Source: Alviniconcha marisindica
Taxonomy: Eukaryota; Mollusca; Gastropoda; Provannidae
Length of the DNA stretch: 64,000 bases
Assembly: GCA_018857735.1 (NCBI GenBank)
Contig: JABMCL010003271.1
Location: forward strand, 665,001-729,000
Reading direction: 5' to 3'
Part shown: piece by piece, positions 55,143 through 64,000 of the stretch
Position numbering within the stretch: the stretch's first letter is position 1
Layout: each line of letters begins with the position of its first letter
Translations under genes and position numbers: made by a program
The notes under the pieces: generated by a model
The model's input: the letters and a program-made list of their open reading frames with translations, nothing else
Told to the model about the DNA's origin: nothing
The model's database searches: none

Positions 55143-55251
55143 ACGACACCAGCCACAACTGCCCAGGATGTGGTGGACCACTTGATAGCCAAGTGCAGCC
55201 TGTCTGGTCACAGTTTTGCTCTCACCGAGATGCTGTTCAATGGAGCAATCA
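55143..55251 (+). CDS. ARAP: ARAP exon 33: RA domain, first half
   Basis: The acceptor is TGCTTTCGCAG and the donor GTAAGC. It reads TTPATTAQDVVDHLIAKCSL and SGHSFALTEMLFNGAI. T-T-A-x-[DE]-V-[VI] followed by a helix is the RA/ubiquitin-like fold. A 98-bp upstream tandem copy carries the same acceptor and first 27 exon bases; this downstream one is chosen because it continues into the domain. Confidence 0.93.
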
Positions 55252-55334
55252 GTAAGCCAAGTTTTATTTATAGGGCTTCTGCATGGATAGCTGTTTAGTA
55301 CTGGTTTGTTTCATGTAATTATTGGTTGTTAATG

Positions 55335-55670
55335 TAGGGGTGAGTTGGGGGGGAGGGGGTGGTGGTGGTGGGGGGGGGGGGGGGGGGGTTGTGTTTACAA
55401 ATTTTTGCTTATGATTAGTGGTGGGGGTGGGGGGGGGGGACAAGAATATTTGCTTACTGATTTAGTTTTTTTTGGGGGGGAGGGGGTAACAAGAATATTT
55501 TGCTTACTGATTAATTTAGTGAAGGCTGGTGGTGGTAACAAGAATATTTTGTTTACTGATTAATTTAGTGATGGGGGTGGGGGGTGGGGGGGGAACAAGA
55601 ATATTTTGGTTACTGATTAATTTAGTGAAGTGGTTGGGGGGGTGGGGGGGGGGGGAGATAGCAAGATTGC
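55335..55670 (+). repeat. Poly-G minisatellite in intron 33
   Basis: Five to six units combine a G8-G16 run with AACAAGAATATTTTG(C/G/T)TTAC and TGATTAATTTAGTGA. Strong G-quadruplex potential. Confidence 0.92.
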
Positions 55671-55844
55671 TTGTGCACTTAGTTTTGCATTTCTGTTCTG
55701 CTGAGTTGGCTCAGGTATATTTCAGCTGGAAGTAAAAGAGGCAGTTAGTTAGTGGCTGGACTTTAGCATCCTGTCAATGAAGCAGAGAAGCGGGCATCAA
55801 AGGATGTAGCTTGTTGCGGACTGAGTACCTACTCCATGTTGCAG

Positions 55845-55975
55845 TGCGGCCACTGTTTCCTAGTGACAACATCTTGATGACCACTGGCGTCTGGGGGGAC
55901 TGGGACGAGGCCGTCAGGAAGGAGACCTGTCTCTGTCTCACAGACACCAAAACCCTGGAAAAGCTGGAGAGATAT
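55845..55975 (+). CDS. ARAP: ARAP exon 34: RA domain, second half
   Basis: The acceptor is CATGTTGCAG and the donor GTGAGT. It reads MRPLFPSDNILMTTGVWGDW, then DEAVRKETCLCLTDTKTLEK and LERY. R-P-L-x-P...[IV]-L completes the RA fold. Confidence 0.93.
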
Positions 55976-56024
55976 GTGAGTGACTGTTTGCAGTGGAATG
56001 TGTCACAGTGGTTCACATAATGAG

Positions 56025-56545
56025 TAAGGAGAGCAAAGTCCGAGAAGCTGTGGTTTTGAAGGAAGTTCAGCCCTCTTGTAATGTACCTTTTTCTTTTAAA
56101 GGAACTATCCTGCTCCGATTCAAATAAAAAATAACTCCTTGAGTGCCTGGCATGGGTGAAAAGAATATGATCCACTGTAAAAAGAATTTGCAGTTGAAAG
56201 TACTCAGCAAAATCCGAGAAGCTGTGGTTTTGAAGGAAGTTCAGCCCTCTTGTAGCGTACCCTTTTCTTTTGAAGGAACTATCCTGCTCTATTCAAATAA
56301 AAAAGAATTTGTTGAGTGCCTGGCGTGGGTGAAAAGAATATGAATTTGCAGTTGAAAGTACTCAGCAAAGTCTGAGAAGCTGCAGTCTTGAAGGAAATTA
56401 AGCCCTCTTGTAACGTACCTTTTTCTTTCAAAAGAACTAGCCTGCTCTGATTCAAATAAAAAATAATTTGTTGAGTGCCTGGCATGGGTGAAAAGAATGT
56501 GGTCCACCGTAAAAAGAATTTGCAGTTAAAAGCACTGTTGATTTG
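56025..56545 (+). repeat. Three-copy repeat of 150-180 bp in intron 34
   Basis: Units share GAGAAGCTGTGGTTTTGAAG, GAAGTTCAGCCCTCTTGTA, TTCAAATAAAAAA and GAGTGCCTGGC(A/G)TGGGTG. Confidence 0.93.
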
Positions 56546-56639
56546 ATATGAGTTTATAAATTGTCAGCACAGAATTTGGAGACATTTTGGGGTGGGTAGA
56601 AAACCTAGCATATGTCCTATAATACTTCATATGAATTGC

Positions 56640-57000
56640 ATTAGTAGGACTTTGCTCTGCATATGTATAGAATATTGTGCTTAGGTTGATATGTATCATG
56701 TGAGTGTTCTGGGTGTCGATGAGTGCCTAATAAATGTGCATTATATCATATATTTATAGAATATTGTGCTTAGGTTGATATGTATCATGTGAGTGTTCTG
56801 GGTATCGATGAGTGCCTAATAAATGTACATTATATCATATATGTATAGAATATTGTGCTTAGGTTGATATGTATCATGTGAGTGTTCTGGTTGTCGATGA
56901 GTGCCTAATAAATGTACATTATATCATATATGTATAGAATATTGTGCTTAGGTTGATATGTATCATGTGAGTGTTCTGTCCTAATAAATGTACATTATTA
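56640..57000 (+). repeat. 82-86 bp array derived from the LINE 3' tail
   Basis: Four units with TATAGAATATTGTGCTTAGG, TTGATATGTATCATGTGAGT and CCTAATAAATGTACATTAT. The LINE 3' UTR at 57427-57510 has TATAGAATATCATATTTAGG, TTAATATGTATCATGTGGGT and TGATAAATGTACATTATT, so the array grew from a LINE tail. Confidence 0.88.
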
Positions 57001-57179
57001 ATCTTTGATTGTGCCTGATGTGTCTCTCATCATCAGAAAATAAGCGTCATTGCTTATTTTGAAGGTTTTGCACAGAATTAACCTGTCTTTTGCTGAATTT
57101 CTGTGCTTTTGCTTCTGAAAAAACAAACAAAAAAACTGTGTTCACTTGTCAGGTTTTTCATGGGGAATATCAATTGCAA

Positions 57180-57332
57180 TGTTCTGTTCTCCAAAGTGGC
57201 GGCTGAGAACCTTCTTTTGCCTTGCTCAACCCGGTCATCTTTTAAAGCCAAACTGAAAACCTTCCTCTTCTGACAGTATTTTCATCCCAGCTAATACCAG
57301 TGCCCAGTTTCTGCTATAGTCATGTGTGTGTA

Positions 57333-57368
<36 letters not shown>

Positions 57369-57515
57369 TTTGTTTTTCCGTATAATACTTTATGTAAATT
57401 GTTTTGGTAGGGCTGTGCTCTACATGTGTATAGAATATCATATTTAGGTTAATATGTATCATGTGGGTGCTCAGGGCGTTGACGAGCGCATGATAAATGT
57501 ACATTATTATTATTA
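57180..57515 (+). mobile_element. LINE 3' end, forward copy
   Basis: It reads SSFKAKLKTFLF followed by a stop, the ORF2 C-terminus also seen at 43566-43995 in reverse, then 3' UTR with a TG tract, and ends ACATTATTATTATTAT, an (ATT)n tail. Confidence 0.82.
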
Positions 57516-57576
57516 TATTGAGTTAGAGCTGAAAATGAGTCCAAGGTTTCAAGCCATTCATACAACTTGTTTTCAG

Positions 57577-57696
57577 CACGACACAAGGGCGCTGTTTGGC
57601 GAGGTGAAATTCGCAGACTCCAAGTCCAAGACCAAGTTCAAGAAGATCAACGTGGGCTTCAAGCAGTGTGTCCTCACCTTCTACAAAGACACCAAG
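57577..57696 (+). CDS. ARAP: ARAP exon 35: PH5 start
   Basis: The acceptor is CTTGTTTTCAG and the donor GTAAGC. Forty codons include FGEVKFADSKSKTKFKKINV, then GFKQCVLTFYKDTK. The basic loop and C-V-L-x-x-Y-K-D match the first strands of the C-terminal PH domain. Confidence 0.93.
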
Positions 57697-58277
57697 GTAA
57701 GCCTCTTTACAACGCTGTCACTTGCTTTTGTCAACCTTTGAACTTGTCACCACCAGTGTAGTCTGTTGTGCTTATGCTGACAATAGATGACACGAGAGTG
57801 AACAACAGAGAGAAAAAGAAGTAATAAACCTATTTTATGTCCTCTCCTCCATTCTTGTTGGAGCTACCCAGATGGGGCTTTTATTAAATTCTCTGTTAAA
57901 AGAACTAGCCTTCGCAAATAAGTTTCACCCATTTTATAACAGTGCCCTCAATTTTGAGTTATTTCAATCTTTTCTATGTGTTGGAAAAAGCCTTTTTTAT
58001 GGACAAAGCAAGATTTGAGATGGCTAGTCCCTTTAATAATAATAATGATGATGGCTAGTTCCTTTAATAATAATCTAATTATGATTATTAAAATAAGTAA
58101 TATTTCTGCAGCATCTTACCCAAATGCAGTAGGAGGTAGCATTTAACGGGTCTGTGTTCATGATGTGTCAGTTGTCAGAAAGGACTGATTGCATTTGAGT
58201 ATCATAGGCCATTTCATAGAAATGCTGACTGATACAGCACTAACGAAGTTCCTGTGTTATCACTTGTGCTCCGCCAG
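57697..58277 (+). other. ARAP: Intron 35
   Basis: 57890-58035 resembles 13440-13570 (TTTTCTATGTGTTGGAAAAA and TGGACAAA) and might be an unnamed dispersed repeat. Otherwise only a short AATAATAAT patch. Confidence 0.4.
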
Positions 58278-58360
58278 GCCAAGAGTCAGCTGTGTTCATG
58301 GAAAGTAGAGGAGCTGACCATCTACCTGGGCATCGACTCCAAGCGATCCCCTCCAACCAG
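58278..58360 (+). CDS. ARAP: ARAP exon 36: PH5 middle
   Basis: The acceptor is GCTCCGCCAG and the donor GTGTGT. It reads AKSQLCSWKVEELTIYLGID and SKRSPPT. W-x-[VL]-E-[ED]-x-x-x-Y-[LI]-G is a signature of the last ARAP PH domain. A decayed copy of its 3' half lies 76 bp downstream. Confidence 0.92.
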
Positions 58361-58388
58361 GTGTGTGCCTTATTCAGACATTTGATGT

Positions 58389-58450
58389 ACTGACCCTCTA
58401 CCTGGGTAGTGACCCTGAGAGATTCCCGCCAAACATGCATGTGTCTCATT
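58389..58450 (+). pseudogene. ARAP: Decayed tandem copy of exon 36 3' half
   Basis: CTGACCCTCTACCTGGGTAG and GATTCCCGCCAAAC match exon 36 (CTGACCATCTACCTGGGCAT, GATCCCCTCCAACC) at an offset of 76 bp. The donor position has lost GT. The copy contains an in-frame TAG. Confidence 0.85.
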
Positions 58451-58454
58451 TATC

Positions 58455-58670
58455 TGTGAACCAGTCTGGCCTAGTGGTAAGGTGTTAGGCTGGTAAGCAG
58501 AAGGACCTCAGTTCGATTCAGCTTCAGCTCTTTTCTCTCTTCAAAAGTTGTGGTCTGTAGAAACTGTAGAAACTGACTCTGTTCCTCACAATTAATGAAA
58601 CATTAAAATGGCTCTCATCGTTGCCTATCTTAATGCAGGAGTCATTCTGGTGGTGACAACCTCTAATTCC
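58455..58670 (+). mobile_element. SINE B, second copy
   Basis: GGCCTAGTGGTAAGGTGTTA and CAGTTCGATTC resemble Pol III A and B boxes. The body has CACAATTAATGAAACATTAA and AATGCAGGAGTCATTCTGGT, matching 22022-22300; the tail is missing. Confidence 0.78.
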
Positions 58671-58950
58671 ATGTCAAAGAGATTGTCTTAACCTCTTTGA
58701 GGTTGAATTAGTCCTAGGGCAAAGTGATTCAGTCAACCCAACTGTAGTCCATGTACTGGTGAGTTTGGTGGCTAAAATCTAGCCAGGAGATTTTACTGCC
58801 ATGATCAAAACAGCTTCTAATGATGAGGACTTCTATTGAGCTTCCTCTATTCTTCCTGGTTGTAACGATCTTGACCTTGTTTCAAAGTCACAGAGATACT
58901 GGAAAGGTAAAGATGAAAAAACATATTTTCTTGTCCTGATTCAGTCGAGT

Positions 58951-58952
<2 letters not shown>

Positions 58953-59041
<89 letters not shown>

Positions 59042-59088
59042 CATGTGTGTGTGTGTGATTACTTGTTATAATTGAGATGGTGTGTGTG

Positions 59089-59152
<64 letters not shown>

Positions 59153-59235
59153 ATTACTTGTAATAATTGAGATGGTGTGTGTGTGTGATTACTTGTTATA
59201 ATTGAGATGGTGTGTGCGTGTGTGTGTGTGTGCAG
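58953..59235. repeat. Long (TG)n with small tandem units
   Basis: Pure (TG)n at 58954-59036 and 59102-59150, separated by three copies of GATTACTTGTTATAATTGAG plus ATGG. It lies 130 bp upstream of exon 37. Confidence 0.95.
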
Positions 59236-59364
59236 GCATGCATGCCTGCACACACATGCTTGCGTGCATGCATGTTTGAGTGCGTCACAGCATGTACTAA
59301 TACAAACGTTTTCCTTCAGAGTTGATTTCAGTGCACACTGCTTGTGTGTATGTGTGTGTTTCAG

Positions 59365-59491
59365 CTTTGGTTTTACCTTTTTGGTGAACAACAGAGAAGA
59401 GAAATCGAAGTCCAGCAGCTTTGGTTACTGTGTGGCCCTGCCCTCGGAAGAGGAGCTGTACAGATGGGTGTCTGCACTACTTGTGGCACAG
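59365..59491 (+). CDS. ARAP: ARAP exon 37: PH5 C-terminal half
   Basis: The acceptor is GTGTGTTTCAG and the donor GTACCA. It reads SFGFTFLVNNREEKSKSSSF, then GYCVALPSEEELYRWVSALL and VAQ. The E-E-E-L-Y-R-W-V helix closes PH5. Confidence 0.95.
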
Positions 59492-59853
59492 GTACCACAT
59501 CTTTTGTTGCTGTTGTTGTTGTTTGTTTTTTCATTCTCTTTTCTCTTTTTTTTTTTGGGGGGGGGGGGGATATACAAAGGATTGTGTTCCTGGCTTCCCC
59601 TCATCTGCTTTGGTTATTTTTCAGATGGGGCGGGGGGGGCAGTCGATTCATTTTCAGGGGTGGGCAGTGCAAGGACTTTTTTTCTAGCTTTTTCCCCCCT
59701 TTGGCTTTGGTTGTCTCCCCCAAAGCAATGTGATGTCATGGGGATGTTATGGAGAGAGAGGGTCTGCTGTACCTTATGACATCACAAGCGCAAGCCTGGC
59801 TCGTGTCAGGTTTCAATGCCGTGTTTTAACTGGTTTCCTTGTCCTGTTTCCAG
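59492..59853 (+). other. ARAP: Intron 37
   Basis: It holds T-rich and poly-G patches (59550-59570, 59626-59640). No element seen. Confidence 0.45.
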
Positions 59854-59886
59854 AAACCAGAGGGCCTGATGGTGTGGAACAGATGA
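59854..59886 (+). CDS. ARAP: ARAP exon 38: C-terminal tail and stop
   Basis: The acceptor is TGTTTCCAG. It reads KPEGLMVWNR and ends at TGA (59884-59886). The short K-P-E-G-x-[ML]-x tail directly after the PH5 helix fits ARAP C-termini. Confidence 0.92.
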   Translation, partial: KPEGLMVWNR

Positions 59887-61425
59887 GGGCTTGAGAAGTT
59901 TTGCCGTCCATGTCAGCACAGAGTTGCGTCGTGCTGAGTGGCTGTGGGTGAATTTGGGTGTGGCACATTCCTTTACGTACAGAGAACACTTTGCTGTTGG
60001 GAACACCATCAGTGACCGTGGCAGGCAAAGGACTTGATGGAACACACACGATGCGGATGAGGTTGTGTCTTGGTCAGTCACTGATCAGATGACTGTTTCG
60101 CAAGCAAGCTTCGGCTATTGTTGCTGAGTCACTGATCAGGCTCTGCGGCAAGCATGTTTCAGGTTTTGTTGTTTAGCCACTGATCAGCAGACTCTTATCC
60201 AGCTTCAGGTCTGCATCAGGCGGAGAAGGCTGTCATAGTTAGCCACTCAGCAGGCTTGCTGCACCAGATTTAGGTCAGCATCAAGCAAAGAAGGCTGTCA
60301 TTGTTAGCCACTCAGCAGGCTTTCTGCACCAGCTTCAGGCCATAATTATTGCGACGTGCAAAGGACAGGGACGTACAGCTGCACAGATATGCAAGCAAAA
60401 AATGGATGCAGTGGTGACCACAAAAGTGTTTCTAGTCAGGCAGGGTGGAAAGTGGTGGACTGATGTGAGGATGCCCTGGTTCATTCATTCCCTGACAACT
60501 AACTACGCTGCAGAGTGAGGACGTCACTCTCCGGCGGAACGGTCTACCAGTCAGTGCTATCAGCAGCTTACCCGAAGACTGGCTTCTCATCAGTGTAAGC
60601 TGTTCCAGACTAGGAGGCCAGGAGGAGGGTGGCCAAGGACCCACAGTGTGTTTCCAAGGGTCGTCTCGACAGCGAACAGAGCTGGTTGGGAGATGGGGGT
60701 GGCGGTCTTCCTGTAACGCTGACAGGTGCCGTGTTCCAGGCGTTACAGCTTGGCTGCCTGCTACACTATCATGAGTTGTGCATTACATTTCACGATTTGG
60801 CTTACAGTTAGTGTTACGCTGACAGGTTTTGAGCTGAAATGTTACATCTCACAATTTGGTTGCCTGTTACAATAACAGTTGTGTTCTTAGTGTTACAACT
60901 CGTGATTTGGGTTAGTGCCACACTAAAAGGTCTTGTGTTCTGAGTACTATAACTCCCAACTTGGCTTCCTGTGATGCTAAATGCAATTGTGTTTAGTAAG
61001 TATGAAAGGAACAGGAGATTGTATACGCTGCTATTACGAAGACTGTGTTTAGATTTTGTTTTTACTCTTATCAATATTATTAATATCATTGTTGTTATGT
61101 AATGTGAACTTATTAGTATTACATTCACTACATATACCCTTTTTTTATTTTTTTATTGCTGTGCAAAGTTAATTGTGTCTGGAAGTGTAATGATTTGGTG
61201 TTGCTGTTTCATTATGACAGTGAACACAAACCTCCCAAGTTCATGTAACAGTTGATCTGTGCAAGCAAAGCACTTGCCTGTGGTAGTGCTTGGAAGACGA
61301 CACTTCTTCTTTGAGTTTTTTGCTGAAGCTGTTGGTCTGAATGTGCCTTAACCAGACAACTTTTTATCATCCCCGATCAAATGCGTGAAAACCAAATAAA
61401 TACTTACTTAGTACCATTCCTGGAA
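59887..61425 (+). other. ARAP: Probable 3' UTR of ARAP
   Basis: Non-coding sequence after the stop codon. It contains two small tandem families: a degenerate 72-76 bp unit at about 60090-60340 with TTAGCCACTCAGCAGGCTT, and a roughly 63 bp unit at 60715-60975 with GTTACGCTGACAGG. The first good polyadenylation hexamer is AATAAA at 61395; the real end could lie further on. Confidence 0.6.
61395..61400 (+). terminator. Candidate poly(A) signal AATAAA
   Basis: A perfect hexamer in ACCAAATAAATAC, 1.5 kb after the stop codon, followed by T-rich sequence. A second AATAAA at 62379-62384 is an alternative. Confidence 0.45.
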
Positions 61426-62049
61426 GTGTCGGGCAGCTTAGCCGATATCAATGAACGGGGCAATTGGTTCATTCAGGATATGCAGATGCACATTTGTTCA
61501 GCCAGTCTTTCAGATTCGTAACCCGTTTTTAATCATTTGCTGTCCTGCTGTATACAATGATTGATATTTTGATGTGCACAAGTTATTTGTGTTTTGTTCT
61601 TCAAGTCACATTTTTGTGAATGTTCAGAACATAGCTGAAGAAGAGTAGTTAAAAAGATTGTGTGAGGGAAGGGGGAAGTTTCAGTCCAATCTTTTGATAT
61701 AAAGATTATACCTAGTGTCATTTTATAAGGCTAGAGGGATTCCAATCTATAATATGATCATTTGTCTAGTTTTCTTCTTGCACTTGTGGATTTTTTAACA
61801 CTGAAGTTCCATTTGTTTTCAGAACATACAGGTGGCATGTTTGTATTTATTTTGTAACATCTTCAGAGTGGGGATTGCCACTTACAGGCTACACCAGTTC
61901 CACTCTTTTAGGTCAAGAATCAGTTCACAGTGGCACAGCAAGCTAAGATGACTGTGGATGAGCGTTCCCTGACAAGTTGCGTGTGAGCTTGTTTCCCTGA
62001 GGGTTCCCATGCGATGACTGCATGGACAACACACTCCAACTTTGTTTGG

Positions 62050-62250
62050 GTGTGTTCATATTTGGCTGTAATCTGCCACCTGCACTTTTGGCAGAATGGC
62101 TGGGGGTCTTCCGTGTGCTACTGCAGTCAAATGGGGGATGGAACAGATACTGGAGTAAGAATAACAGCGCAGAAAGCCAGGCCTGGAGAAAATCATTGCC
62201 CCACGGGGATCACAAGCTGATGCTGTACCACTGAACACCATCCCAGCCCT
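62050..62250 (-). mobile_element. SINE A, reverse copy
   Basis: ATCTGCCACCTGCACTTTTG, GATGGAACAGATACTGGAGT and ATCACAAGCTGATGCTGTAC are the reverse of the SINE A body and tRNA-like head. Confidence 0.78.
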
Positions 62251-62378
62251 TATTATATGCCGGACAACAATGGTGAATGTACCCATATTTCATGCTTAAA
62301 GTGTTCTCTCAGAATATGTAGCATTTTCATCTAAAAGGACCTGGACTAACTGCTTACCTTTGATTGACCAAAGGTGTA

Positions 62379-62384
62379 AATAAA
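62379..62384 (+). terminator. Alternative poly(A) signal AATAAA
   Basis: A perfect hexamer in GTGTAAATAAACAG, 2.5 kb after the stop codon and beyond a reverse-oriented SINE copy. It would be used only if transcription runs past 61400. Confidence 0.25.
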
Positions 62385-62639
62385 CAGCACTCAGCATGCT
62401 GTACACGGTACCACCAGTGTTTGCAACCCTTTCTTGTTCAGCTGAAAGTGCATTTGTTACATGACAGCAAGGAGCTCGATTCTCATGGTGCTTGCTGTAG
62501 TTCCATTCTGCGGTACGGAAGAAAAAAGTGTGCATGTAAGGCACAATTGTTCTGAGTATTTCTACTGCTCCTGTTGGCCAGGACATGGATTTTACATCTT
62601 TTCAAGCATCTCATTTTGCAAAAGTCAAAACCACACACA

Positions 62640-62860
62640 CTTGCTTTGTAGTGGTGTCTTAATTGTTACCACAGCATGCACTTGTTTGAAGTTGAAGCTC
62701 TACGAGTGTGCTCTCTTAGTGGTGTCTTAGTTGTTAGCACTGCGTGCACTTGTTTGAAGTTAAAGCTCTACGAGTGTGCTCTCTTAGTGGTGTCTTAATT
62801 GTTAGCACTGCGTGCACTTGTTTGAAGTTGAAGCTCTACGAGTGTGTTCTCTTCAAACAT
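62640..62860 (+). repeat. 66-bp tandem repeat, three copies
   Basis: Units with TTTGAAGTTGAAGCTCTACG, AGTGTGCTCTCTTAG and TGGTGTCTTA(A/G)TTGTTA. Confidence 0.93.
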
Positions 62861-63019
62861 GTCACACACCTGTCACCACCTTGTGGGATCTTGCAAAGGC
62901 AGTTGTACTGTTGCTGTGAGGTGTATGTTGTCATTTCATACTCTGTCTTTCGGTTTTACTGATGTGACATGAGGCACTGTAGGCAGCAGTACCACGCCCG
63001 ACACATGCCACAGTCTGCC

Positions 63020-63345
63020 TGGTGTGACATCAAGATGGCAGGTTGTACTGCTGTGGCACTGTCAGGGGGGTACACATACACAACAATGTCACTTCACACA
63101 CCGCAGACACTGCTGTCACTGTCTGCCAGGTGTGACATTAGGGAGCCAGCTGTACTTTTGTCGTACACATGTACAACAGTGTCACTTCACACACCACAGA
63201 CACTGCTGTCACTGTCTGCCCGGTGTGACATTAAGAAGCCAGGTTGTACTGGTGTGGGGGGTACACATGTACAACAGTGTCACTTCACACACCACAGACA
63301 CTGCTGTCACTGTCTGCCCGTGTGACATTAGGAAGCCAGCTGTAC
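63020..63345 (+). repeat. About 100-bp tandem repeat, three to four copies
   Basis: Units with ACAACAGTGTCACTTCACAC and ACTGCTGTCACTGTCTGCC, then GGTGTGACATTA.GA.GCCAG. Open frames of 118-139 codons across it are not supported as coding. Confidence 0.9.
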
Positions 63346-63349
63346 TGTT

Positions 63350-64000
63350 GATGCCCTACCTTATCTCAGATTCAAAGTTTGAAAGAACACGTGGTGCCTT
63401 GATCGCCACTGTGCAAGCCTTGTGCCTTAGATATTCATTATAGGAAAAATGTGTGTTTGCAGTCACCGGTAGCTCAGTTCAACTGGAGGCAGATTCAACT
63501 CTTGCTTGTGTAGTTGTTTTCAGCCTGGGATTTGGTGAGTAGAATGGATGAGCAGACCTGCAGATGTTTTCACCACATTTTGGGACATCCTCTGTGTCAG
63601 ACTGGAAGAGGTCATAGGTAAAGAAATCATTACCTGTGACTGATTTTTTTTGGGTGGGTGGGGTGGGCGGTAAGTTTTTTTTGGGGTGGGGGTTCTACTG
63701 CCGAACTCTGAGAAAGATTCCAGTAAGGATTGCAGCCAGTACTTTTATTTTGACAACCTGTCAGTAGCACGGGGTTGTCTCAGGATGGTGTCCTTGTAGT
63801 GATTTTTATTATTAGGTGGTGGTGGCATTTTCCTTGCAGACAGGGTTCGACAAATCATTCCACGCCTGCGCTTTTTTTCCTTCTTTTCTTCTTGTTTTTT
63901 AAAGCAGAGATCACCTCGTGTACACCAAATCCACCCTATAGACCAGGGATCTGCCCACAAAGGCTCAGCAAGCTGCTGAGACAACTGTGGATGACTTCCC
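63350..64000. other. Downstream flank
   Basis: No exon, RNA gene or element recognised. T- and G-rich runs occur at 63640-63695. Confidence 0.4.

Noticed and set aside
59207..59779. 190-codon open frame over exon 37
   Set aside because: Only 59365-59491 is coding; the rest of the frame is (TG)n before and intron after.

Overview
This is a eukaryotic, intron-rich window dominated by one plus-strand gene. The gene is a member of the ARAP family: multi-PH-domain proteins carrying an Arf GTPase-activating (ArfGAP) domain, ankyrin repeats, a Rho GTPase-activating (RhoGAP) domain and a Ras-association (RA) domain. I can place 38 coding exons between 5060 and 59886. All 37 junctions are phase-compatible, and the exons join into one open frame of 1031 codons plus a stop. 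The window starts inside the gene: the first visible exon enters in the middle of the first PH domain, so the promoter, start codon and any N-terminal SAM domain lie upstream. The host is an animal. Long introns, abundant (TG)n tracts, tRNA-headed SINEs and a repeat family carrying AAGGTCAAGGTCAC suggest a lophotrochozoan, most likely a gastropod or other mollusc; that is inference, not proof.

Domain order in the predicted protein (residues counted from the first full codon): PH1, partial (1-90, exons 1-3); linker (exon 4); PH2 (about 109-199, exons 5-7); ArfGAP with zinc ligands C213, C216, C233, C236 and arginine finger R241 (200-about 327, exons 8-11); short ankyrin region (328-396, exons 12-16); PH3 (397-497, exons 17-20); PH4 (498-593, exons 21-24); RhoGAP with arginine finger R632 (594-about 783, exons 25-30); linker (exons 31-32); RA (832-911, exons 33-34); PH5 (912-1021, exons 35-37); a ten-residue tail and the stop in exon 38. 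The 3' UTR follows, with candidate polyadenylation signals at 61395 and 62379.

Only about 3.1 kb of the 55 kb gene body is coding. Almost every intron over 1 kb is filled with tandem arrays (units of about 16 to 170 bp), simple repeats and small mobile elements. Mobile elements include two full-length 439-bp hAT-like non-autonomous elements with 8-bp target duplications plus a fragment, two piggyBac-like elements with TTAA ends, a foldback element, tRNA-headed SINEs of two kinds, 3' ends of a LINE, and several unclassified dispersed families.

The most unusual observation is that many intronic arrays are copies of the neighbouring exon edge, splice site included. This is visible at exons 1, 4, 11, 17, 23 (both sides), 25, 28, 29, 33 and 36. 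The donor edge of exon 11 is repeated about 16 times, that of exon 25 about 29 times, that of exon 23 about 17 times, and the acceptor edge of exon 29 about 10 times. These arrays place rows of decoy or potentially usable splice sites next to the real ones. Long open frames in the arrays (up to 645 codons) are by-products of repeat periodicity, not genes.
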